The notes beneath the pieces are model-generated. The model was not told the DNA's origin and ran no database searches. It saw only the letters and a program-made list of their open reading frames with translations. From Chaetoderma sp. LZ-2023a (Eukaryota > Mollusca > Caudofoveata > Chaetodermatida > Chaetodermatidae), in the NCBI GenBank assembly GCA_034401795.1, contig CM067373.1, positions 86,647,023-86,711,022 on the forward strand: DNA of 64,000 nucleotides, read 5' to 3'. Made by a program: the position numbers and the translations under genes. Shown in pieces: positions 56,924 through 64,000 of the stretch (position 1 is the first letter of the stretch; the number at the start of each line of letters is the position of its first letter).

Positions 56924-57304
56924 CAGGTATGGTACACCTTTCCATGACTTCCATGACTTTTCAAGACCAAAATTAACAAGTTCCATGACCTCTGAGAAAT
57001 AATTTCTAGATTTGTATAAAACTTATGATATAGCTCCAAAAATAAGAGTTATTCTGCAAAATGTCTGAATATTGCAACAACCAAGCCACAGCCTTGTTTT
57101 GATAAGTTGTTGCCGTAATTTTTATTGCATAGAGATTATTTATCATGTTTATGCCAACAGATTTATTTTACATGATTAGCATTTTCCAAGACTTTTCCAT
57201 GACCTATGATTAAAAACACTGATTTTCTATGACTTTCTAGGTCCGGAATTAAAATTTTCAAATCCCATGACATTCCAGGATTTCCATGATCAGTACGAAC
57301 CTTG
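56924..57304. mobile_element. MITE-like repeat rich in TTTCCATGACTT
   Basis: A 381 bp non-coding repeat. Left end CAGGTATGGTACACC; right end, inverted, CAAGGTTCGTACTG. Both lead into CCATGACTTTTC-type blocks that face each other (TTTCCATGACTTCCATGACT at 56938, CCATGACATTCCAGGATT near 57275). CTATAA flanks it on both sides (56918-56923 and 57305-57310). The CAGGGTTCGTACxG-type terminus with TTTCCATGAC blocks is a common non-autonomous repeat of animal genomes; assignment to hAT is uncertain because only 6 bp of duplication is seen. Confidence 0.65.
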
Positions 57305-58181
57305 CTATAATTACCAATTCACAGCATGAGAATGCAGGAAATGTCAATTTCCCTTTCTCCGAGATCTAACAATACTCACCATTCTGTTACTTCTGATATA
57401 CAGCTGGCCTTGACAGCGGCTCTAGGATTATAGACTTAGAAAGCTTTACCGACTCCTGGGAACCGGGTACCCGGCTCCCCACTGCCGAGTACCCGTTTAC
57501 CATAGAGCTCATATTGTTTGCATAGCCACCAAACAAGAGAAAACTATGGCTTGCCTCCGTGGGGCTGGGAGGCTGGGTCCGTAACAGAATGGTGAGTATT
57601 GTTAGATCTCGGAGAAAGGGAAATTGACATTTCCTGCATTCTCCTTCGATCAATACTCACCATTCTGTTACTTCTGATATACACCAGATTTGATCAATAA
57701 CCTGGTGGGAAGGGGCAAGCCATACATGCTAATTTTGCCCCTTGGAGAAAGATTTTAGACTTCAAACTTGACTAACGGAGACCTAAAAGGACCGTCAAGT
57801 TCACGGAACCGAATCACATTCGCGTCACAGCCCCCCCCCCCTTTTTCCTCCTAAGAAAAGGGAGAGAACTAACGAACATGTATCTCGCCTGAAACATCAA
57901 TATGCCAAGAGGGTTAACTACTCCCTGCATATCGCTTGTATTAGCCTGGGAATGAGCATGAATATATAAGATGAATGAACATGATACATATACATAATAC
58001 AAAAAACTCTCACTTGTTGAATTACCTTATGATAACAGGACTTCAGACGTACCGCCTACAACCATACACCGGTTCGGCCATCAGTGACACAATCTGGTTG
58101 ACATCCTCTCGCTTGACCATGCCTGCTTTAGGTTCTTTTCTTACCAAAGTGAAAAAAGGGGAAAAGCAGTGTGGTCACTAA

Positions 58182-60110
58182 CTATCGTTTCAAAACAGCT
58201 AAAGCGAGTGGATTGGCTGAGTCTGACACATCCCTCATATAGTAATCCGTAAATGAGGACTCACAGTGCCATTGTGCAACGGCCATGATGTCCTCTAACG
58301 GAACACCATTGTAAAGGGCGGTCGAGGCGGCTATTCCTCTAACATCGTGTGCCCTTACGCCCTGCACCTGGTGCCCAGTCGCCATCTCATGAGTAGTCTG
58401 AATGCATTCGACCACCCAACGAGAGATAGTATCCATGGATGCGGCGCCATAAGGCTTTTTATGGCAGATCCACAGATGTCTATCGTTCGACCGTAACGAG
58501 TCAGTCCGTTTCTTGTACTTAGTCAAAGCACGGACCGGGCACCAGACACTGGCATCACGATCAAACCTGGTTAACTTCGGTATAATGATCGGTTTGCCGG
58601 GATATCTCAAAGATTGGTTCTTTGACATAAATTCTGCTCTTGGCAGAAGACGCAGACCTTCTCCAGAAACAATAAATCGGTTCCTCTCTGCCGAAAGCGC
58701 ATGGATCTCACTGCGCCTTCTAGCTGAGGAAGCTGCCAATAGAAAGACCGCCTTTAGAGTCAAATGCTTTAGACTAGCCGAACGCAACGGTTCGAATGGG
58801 TGCTTGGCCAGTACATTAAGCACTAAAGATAGACTCCAGGCTGGAATGACTACCGGTTGTCTCGGGCGGAGATTGCTCATTCCCTTCAACATCACGTTTA
58901 ACTGGGCCACCTCTGGACTATCCCTGTTGGCTAGACAAGGGATAACTGATGCCAAAGCTGACTTGTATCCAGCAATTGTGACGGGAGCTAGTCCTGTAAA
59001 GAACAGCTCACAGAGAAAGTCTGCTATTTGCTGAATAGTGGATTGAAAGGTATCAATACCCTTTTCTTCACACCAGTCTGCAAATCTGTTAACCTTGTTG
59101 TTATATGACTTGAAGGTTGACCTCCTTCTCGCAGCCGCGATGAAATCAGCAGCCTGTCGAGAAAAGCCTTCCGACGTGGAACGTTGTTTGACAACATCCA
59201 CGCAGTCAATTTGAACATTTCGGGACGCTCGTGTAGGAAGCGTCCCTTGGCCTGGGAGATTATGTTCGGAATCTCGGGCAACTGCACAGGACTTTCCACC
59301 AGCAGATCTAGAAGATCCGTGAACCACGCCCTGCTCGGCCAATACGGCGCTATTAGCAGGACCAGACACGGTTCCTCCCTGACCTTCACCAATACCTTCG
59401 GTAGAAGAATGGTGGGTGGATACGCGTAAGCGTGCATCCCTCTCCAGCTTATCGCCAGAGCGTCTGTATCGACGGCATTTGGATCTGGAATCGGCGAGAC
59501 ATATGTCATGATTTGAGCATTTTCCTTTGTGGCGAACAAGTCCACGTTGGGTTTGCCCCAATGCTCGAAGATCCGTCGCAGAACTGGAGGGTTGAGGGAC
59601 CATTCTGTTGGCAGGATTCTGTGTCTGCGAGACAAAGCATCCGCCAGAATGTTCAATCGGCCAGGAATATGAGCTGCTTTCAAAACAACCGAGTAATTCC
59701 TGCACCATTGAATCAAGTGCCACACCCTGATGCACAGGGTGGGCGACCTGGTCCCGCCTTGGCGATTTATATATGATACTACTGTCGAATTGTCCGACCG
59801 TATCAATATCACCTTGCCCCTGATCATCGGAAGGAACTCTTCCAACGCCAGTTCCACTGCCATCATTTCCAACAGATTGATATGCAGCTGACTCTCCGGG
59901 AGAGTCCATGTGCCCGAGACCTGGTGTTCTCCCAGGCAGGCACCCCACCCTTCCAGCGATGCATCCGTGTAAACGGACAGCTGGGGGTGGGGTAGGTGCA
60001 GCGAAACCCCTATTAGGAGATTCTGACGCTGTTTCCACCATAGAAGATGCGATATTATCGGCTCCAAAACTGGCACCAGTTTTGACAGGGGTTCTGTTCT
60101 CTGTTTCCAC
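58182..60110 (-). CDS. DIRS tyrosine recombinase, second copy
   Basis: Same protein as at 45955-47883 with only a few residue differences. The blocks SSARRRSEIHALS, VRAHDVRGIA and CESSFTDYYMRD are all present. The frame stays open far upstream of the domain (to 60959) because it overlaps the reverse transcriptase gene; the upstream part is not expected to be protein of its own. Confidence 0.85.
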   Translation of the reverse strand: METENRTPVKTGASFGADNIASSMVETASESPNRGFAAPTPPPAVRLHGCIAGRVGCLPGRTPGLGHMDSPGESAAYQSVGNDGSGTGVGRVPSDDQGQGDIDTVGQFDSSIIYKSPRRDQVAHPVHQGVALDSMVQELLGCFESSSYSWPIEHSGGCFVSQTQNPANRMVPQPSSSATDLRALGQTQRGLVRHKGKCSNHDICLADSRSKCRRYRRSGDKLERDARLRVSTHHSSTEGIGEGQGGTVSGPANSAVLAEQGVVHGSSRSAGGKSCAVARDSEHNLPGQGTLPTRASRNVQIDCVDVVKQRSTSEGFSRQAADFIAAARRRSTFKSYNNKVNRFADWCEEKGIDTFQSTIQQIADFLCELFFTGLAPVTIAGYKSALASVIPCLANRDSPEVAQLNVMLKGMSNLRPRQPVVIPAWSLSLVLNVLAKHPFEPLRSASLKHLTLKAVFLLAASSARRRSEIHALSAERNRFIVSGEGLRLLPRAEFMSKNQSLRYPGKPIIIPKLTRFDRDASVWCPVRALTKYKKRTDSLRSNDRHLWICHKKPYGAASMDTISRWVVECIQTTHEMATGHQVQGVRAHDVRGIAASTALYNGVPLEDIMAVAQWHCESSFTDYYMRDVSDSANPLALAVLKR

Positions 60111-60940
60111 AGAGACATCAGATACAACTGGATAGGTCTTCGCATTAGAGCAGCGTACGGGATAACCTGCTCCATGGAGACCATCATGCCCAGCATCTGA
60201 AGGAACCGCCTCGCCTGAATGTGGTTTCCCACTCGAAAACTCCCGAGGATGGCTAACAGAGACACCACTCTGGGCTCTGACGGGTAAACCCTGCCCTCCT
60301 CTAGGTCGAATCGCATCCCCAAATAAACGAAATGTTGAGTGGGTGTCAACTCGGATTTCTCCTCGTTGACTATCCAGCCTAGATCTGAAAGTAACTTCAG
60401 AGTCAGAGCAGTATCCACGTTCAACCTGGCTGCCGAGTCTGCCTTGAGCAGCCAGTCGTCTATGTAGGTGTGTAGCGCCACGTTCTCTTTTCTGAGAAAC
60501 GCTGTCACCGCAAGGACCACTCCTGTGAAAGCCCTCGGAGCTGTCGACAGGCCAAACGGGAGAACTGTAAACTCCCATACTTGATTCTGAAACGCAAATC
60601 TCAGAAACCTGTGCCAACTCCGATTGATCGGAATGTGGAAATATGCATCTTTCAGATCGATCGATACACACCACATTCCTTTCCTCAATCCCGCCATTAC
60701 CGACCTCGGTGTTTCCATCTGGAACCGAGGCATATGGATAAACCAATTTAATGGCCTGAGATTGAGTATGGGTCTCCATCCCCCCGTGCTCTTGGGGACA
60801 AGGAACATGTTTGAATAGAAGCCTGGAGTGTTCCGGTTTGCTGGTTTTATTGCTCCCTTCAGAAGCAAACCCGACACTTCCTTTTGAACGGCTTCTAACT
60901 TGTCTGGCTCCCTTGGTACGGGTGTCCAGACTGGTGCCAA
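59024..60940 (-). CDS. DIRS reverse transcriptase-RNase H, second copy, N-terminus cut off
   Basis: 638 codons matching 46797-48956. GWRPILNLRPLNWFI, LHTYIDDWLLKA, LSVYTDASLEGWG and PGRLNILADALSRR are present. The N-terminal ~80 codons are separated by the insertion at 60945. Confidence 0.9.
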   Translation of the reverse strand: MAPVWTPVPREPDKLEAVQKEVSGLLLKGAIKPANRNTPGFYSNMFLVPKSTGGWRPILNLRPLNWFIHMPRFQMETPRSVMAGLRKGMWCVSIDLKDAYFHIPINRSWHRFLRFAFQNQVWEFTVLPFGLSTAPRAFTGVVLAVTAFLRKENVALHTYIDDWLLKADSAARLNVDTALTLKLLSDLGWIVNEEKSELTPTQHFVYLGMRFDLEEGRVYPSEPRVVSLLAILGSFRVGNHIQARRFLQMLGMMVSMEQVIPYAALMRRPIQLYLMSLWKQRTEPLSKLVPVLEPIISHLLWWKQRQNLLIGVSLHLPHPQLSVYTDASLEGWGACLGEHQVSGTWTLPESQLHINLLEMMAVELALEEFLPMIRGKVILIRSDNSTVVSYINRQGGTRSPTLCIRVWHLIQWCRNYSVVLKAAHIPGRLNILADALSRRHRILPTEWSLNPPVLRRIFEHWGKPNVDLFATKENAQIMTYVSPIPDPNAVDTDALAISWRGMHAYAYPPTILLPKVLVKVREEPCLVLLIAPYWPSRAWFTDLLDLLVESPVQLPEIPNIISQAKGRFLHERPEMFKLTAWMLSNNVPRRKAFLDRLLISSRLREGGQPSSHITTRLTDLQTGVKKRVLIPFNPLFSK

Positions 60941-61796
60941 AGACTGCAGGAAATGTCAATTTCCCTTTCTCCGAGATCTAACAATACTCACCATTCTGTT
61001 ACTTCTGATATACAGCTGGCCTTGACAGCGGCTCTAGGATTATAGACTTAGAAAGCTTTACCGACTCCTGGGAACCGGGTACCCGGCTCCCCACTGCCGA
61101 GTACCCGTTTACCATAGAGCTCATATTGTTTGCATAGCCACCAAACAAGAGAAAACTATGGCTTGCCTCCGTGGGGCTGGGAGGCTGGGTCCGTAACAGA
61201 ATGGTGAGTATTGTTAGATCTCGGAGAAAGGGAAATTGACATTTCCTGCATTCTCCTTCGATCAATACTCACCATTCTGTTACTTCTGATATACACCAGA
61301 TTTGATCAGTAACCTGGTGGGAAGGGGCAAGCCATACATGCTAATTTTGCCCCTTGGAGAAAGATTTTAGACTTCAAACTTGACTAACGGAGACCTAAAA
61401 GGACCGTCAAGTTTACGGAACCGAATCACATTCGCGTCACAGCCCCCCCCCCCCCTTTTTCCTCCTAAGAAAAGGGAGAGAACTAACGAACATGTATCTC
61501 GCCTGAAAACACCAATATGCCAAGAGGGCTAACTACTCCCTGCATATCGCTTGTATTAGCCTGAGAATGAGCATGAATATATAAGATGAATGAACATGAT
61601 ACATATACATAATACAAAAAACTCTCACTTGTTGAATTACCTTATGATAACAGGACTTCAGACGTACCGCCCACAACCATACACCGGTTCGGCCATCAGT
61701 GACACAATCTGGTTGACATCCTCTCGCTTGACCATGTCTGCTTTAGGTTCTTTTCTTACCAAAGTGAAAAAAGGGGAAAAGCAGTGTGGTCACTAA

Positions 61797-63725
61797 CTAT
61801 CGTTTCAAAACAGCTAAAGCGAGTGGATTGGCTGAGTCTGACACATCCCTCATATAGTAATCCGTAAATGAGGACTCACAGTGCCATTGTGCAACGGCCA
61901 TGATGTCCTCTAACGGAACACCATTGTAAAGGGCGGTCGAGGCGGCTATTCCTCTAACATCGTGTGCCCTTACGCCCTGCACCTGGTGCCCAGTCGCCAT
62001 CTCATGAGTAGTCTGAATGCATTCGACCACCCAACGAGAGATAGTATCCATGGATGCGGCGCCATAAGGCTTTTTATGGCAGATCCACAAATGTCTATCG
62101 TTCGACCGTAACGAGTCAGTCCGTTTCTTGTACTTAGTCAAAGCACGGACCGGGCACCAGACACTGGCATCACGATCAAACCTGGTTAACTTCGGTATAA
62201 TGATCGGTTTGCCGGGATATCTCAAAGATTGGTTCTTTGACATAAATTCTGCTCTTGGCAGAAGACGCAGACCTTCTCCAGAAACAATAAATCGGTTCCT
62301 CTCTGCCGAAAGCGCATGGATCTCACTGCGCCTTCTAGCTGAGGAAGCTGCCAATAGAAAGACCGCCTTTAGAGTCAAATGCTTTAGACTAGCCGAACGC
62401 AACGGTTCGAATGGGTGCTTGGCCAGTACATTAAGCACTAAAGATAGACTCCAGGCTGGAATGACTACCGGTTGTCTCGGTCGGAGATTGCTCATTCCCT
62501 TCAGCATCACGTTTAACTGGGCCACCTCTGGACTATCCCTGTTGGCTAGACAAGGGATAACTGATGCCAGAGCTGACTTGTATCCAGCAATTGTGACGGG
62601 AGCTAGTCCTGTAAAGAACAGCTCACAGAGAAAATCTGCTATTTGCTGAATAGTGGATTGAAAGGTATCAATACCCTTTTCTTCACACCAGTCTGCAAAT
62701 CTGTTAACCTTGTTGTTATATGACTTGAAGGTTGACCTCCTTCTCGCAGCTGCGATGAAATCAGCAGCCTGTCGAGAAAAGCCTTCCGACGTGGAACGTT
62801 GTTTGACAACATCCACGCAGTCAATTTGAACATTTCGGGACGCTCGTGTAGGAAGCGTCCCTTCGCCTGGGAGATTATGTTCGGAATCTCGGGCAACTGC
62901 ACAGGATTTTCCACCAGCAGATCTAGAAGATCCGTGAACCACGCCCTGCTTGGCCAATACGGCGCTATTAACAGGACCAGACACGGTTCCTCCCTGACCT
63001 TCACCAATACCTTCGGTAGAAGAATGGTGGGTGGATACGCGTAAGCGTGCATCCCTCTCCAGCTTATCGCCAGAGCGTCTGTATCGACGGCATTTGGATC
63101 TGGAATCGGCGAGACATATGTCATGATTTGAGCATTTTCCTTTGTGGCGAACAAGTCCACGTTGGGTTTGCCCCAATGCTCGAAGATCCGTCGTAGAACT
63201 GGAGGGTTGAGGGACCATTCTGTTGGCAGAATTCTCTGTCTGCGAGACAAAGCATCCGCCAGAATGTTCAATCGGCCAGGAATATGAGCTGCTTTCAAAA
63301 CAACCGAGTAATTCCTGCACCATTGAATCAAGTGCCACACCCTGATGCACAGGGTGGGCGACCTGGTCCCTCCTTGGCGATTTATATATGATACTACTGT
63401 CGAATTGTCCGACCGTATCAATATCACCTTGCCCCTGATCATCGGAAGGAATTCTTCCAACGCCAGTTCCACTGCCATCATTTCCAACAGATTGATATGC
63501 AGCTGACTCTCCGGGAGAGTCCATGTGCCCGAGACTTGGTGTTCTCCCAAGCAGGCACCCCACCCTTCCAGCGATGCGTCCGTGTAGACGGACAGCTGGG
63601 GGTGGGGTAGGTGCAGCGAAACCCCTATTAGGAGATTCTGACGCTGTTTCCACCATAGAAGATGCGATATTATCGGCTCCAAAACTGGCACCAGTTTTGA
63701 CAGGGGTTCTGTTCTCTGTTTCCAC
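61797..63725 (-). CDS. DIRS tyrosine recombinase, third copy
   Basis: Whole frame, nearly identical to 45955-47883 and 58182-60110. Catalytic blocks are intact. As in the other copies, the first half overlaps the reverse transcriptase frame. Confidence 0.85.
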   Translation of the reverse strand: METENRTPVKTGASFGADNIASSMVETASESPNRGFAAPTPPPAVRLHGRIAGRVGCLLGRTPSLGHMDSPGESAAYQSVGNDGSGTGVGRIPSDDQGQGDIDTVGQFDSSIIYKSPRRDQVAHPVHQGVALDSMVQELLGCFESSSYSWPIEHSGGCFVSQTENSANRMVPQPSSSTTDLRALGQTQRGLVRHKGKCSNHDICLADSRSKCRRYRRSGDKLERDARLRVSTHHSSTEGIGEGQGGTVSGPVNSAVLAKQGVVHGSSRSAGGKSCAVARDSEHNLPGEGTLPTRASRNVQIDCVDVVKQRSTSEGFSRQAADFIAAARRRSTFKSYNNKVNRFADWCEEKGIDTFQSTIQQIADFLCELFFTGLAPVTIAGYKSALASVIPCLANRDSPEVAQLNVMLKGMSNLRPRQPVVIPAWSLSLVLNVLAKHPFEPLRSASLKHLTLKAVFLLAASSARRRSEIHALSAERNRFIVSGEGLRLLPRAEFMSKNQSLRYPGKPIIIPKLTRFDRDASVWCPVRALTKYKKRTDSLRSNDRHLWICHKKPYGAASMDTISRWVVECIQTTHEMATGHQVQGVRAHDVRGIAASTALYNGVPLEDIMAVAQWHCESSFTDYYMRDVSDSANPLALAVLKR

Positions 63726-64000
63726 AGAGACATCAGATACAACTGGATAGGTCTTCGCATTAGAGCAGCGTACGGGATAACCTGCTCCATGGAGACCATC
63801 ATGCCCAGCATCTGAAGGAACCGCCTCGCCTGAATGTGGTTTCCCACTCGAAAACTCCCAAGGATGGCTAACAGAGACACCACTCTGGGCTCTGACGGGT
63901 AAACCCTGCCCTCCTCGAGGTCGAATCGCATTCCCAAATAAACGAAATGTTGAGTGGGTGTCAACTCGGATTTCTCCTTGTTGACTATCCAGCCTAGATC
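62639..64000 (-). CDS. DIRS reverse transcriptase-RNase H, third copy, partial
   Basis: Matches the C-terminal ~440 codons of 46797-48956, from HFVYLGMRFDLEEG through RNase H (VYTDASLEGWGACLG, RSDNSTVVSYINRQ) to the end. The catalytic reverse transcriptase blocks lie beyond the right edge. Confidence 0.9.
   Translation of the reverse strand, partial: DLGWIVNKEKSELTPTQHFVYLGMRFDLEEGRVYPSEPRVVSLLAILGSFRVGNHIQARRFLQMLGMMVSMEQVIPYAALMRRPIQLYLMSLWKQRTEPLSKLVPVLEPIISHLLWWKQRQNLLIGVSLHLPHPQLSVYTDASLEGWGACLGEHQVSGTWTLPESQLHINLLEMMAVELALEEFLPMIRGKVILIRSDNSTVVSYINRQGGTRSPTLCIRVWHLIQWCRNYSVVLKAAHIPGRLNILADALSRRQRILPTEWSLNPPVLRRIFEHWGKPNVDLFATKENAQIMTYVSPIPDPNAVDTDALAISWRGMHAYAYPPTILLPKVLVKVREEPCLVLLIAPYWPSRAWFTDLLDLLVENPVQLPEIPNIISQAKGRFLHERPEMFKLTAWMLSNNVPRRKAFLDRLLISSQLREGGQPSSHITTRLTDLQTGVKKRVLIPFNPLFSK

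Larger units (their letters stand above)
57333..60944 (-). mobile_element. Young DIRS copy, cut by another DIRS copy
   Basis: It starts with TGCAGGAAATGTC at 57333 and carries the internal complementary region, a whole tyrosine recombinase and most of the reverse transcriptase. It stops inside the reverse transcriptase gene at 60944 (GTGCCAAAGAC), where the next copy begins. The missing gag and 5' end should lie beyond the next copy, outside the window. What is present looks whole and almost identical to 45104-48720. Confidence 0.92.
60945..64000 (-). mobile_element. Young DIRS copy, continuing past the window
   Basis: It starts TGCAGGAAATGTC at 60945, directly after CCAAAGAC of the interrupted copy, and carries the internal complementary region (61193-61293), tyrosine recombinase and most of the reverse transcriptase. 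The window ends inside the reverse transcriptase. No break is seen in the visible part. Confidence 0.92.

Noticed and set aside
60111-60959. A longer recombinase protein suggested by the frame that stays open to 60959
   Set aside because: This part is the overlapping frame of the reverse transcriptase gene; the recombinase domain lies in the last ~320 codons.

Overview
The window comes from a metazoan genome, most likely a marine invertebrate. The basis is content, not one diagnostic gene: a Polinton with a protein-primed DNA polymerase, DIRS retrotransposons, a Tc1-type DD34E transposon, an XPG-nuclease-bearing DNA transposon of the Academ kind and LINEs, together with long AT-rich spacers, microsatellites and no compact gene array. 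I cannot name the phylum from sequence alone. I recognise no intact host gene. Almost everything identifiable is mobile DNA, much of it nested.

Layout. 1-7.9 kb: a decayed Polinton (ATPase, capsid-like remnant, protein-primed PolB with a duplicated SAP-like module), ending in an ~80 bp minisatellite. 8.2-10.2 kb: two tRNA-like SINE heads and the endonuclease half of a LINE whose reverse transcriptase is absent. 10.9-12.5 kb: a Tc1-type transposon with an intact 341-residue transposase and matching ends, set in a TA microsatellite. 12.8-13.0 kb: a LINE reverse-transcriptase scrap. 14.1-25.6 kb: an ~11.5 kb element with kilobase-long inverted arms around a broken gene for a large protein with an XPG/FEN1-like nuclease region and an eight-cysteine C-terminus. 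28.1-31.0 kb: a second decayed relative on the minus strand. 31.0-36.0 kb: no gene recognised, but three tandem hairpin units and a promoter-like cluster. 36.0-42.0 kb: a broken full-length-type LINE. 44.6-64 kb: a nest of DIRS retrotransposons on the minus strand, where a young, nearly whole copy (45104-52216) sits inside an older one, and two more young copies follow, one inserted in the other and running off the window.

The most unusual signals are the long-armed XPG-nuclease transposon, a dispersed ~330 bp repeat family whose distal part folds into a ~90 bp hairpin (at least five palindromic copies plus partial ones between 13 and 44 kb), and the base-exact DIRS-in-DIRS insertions, whose joints agree with the termini spelled out by the internal complementary region of the elements.
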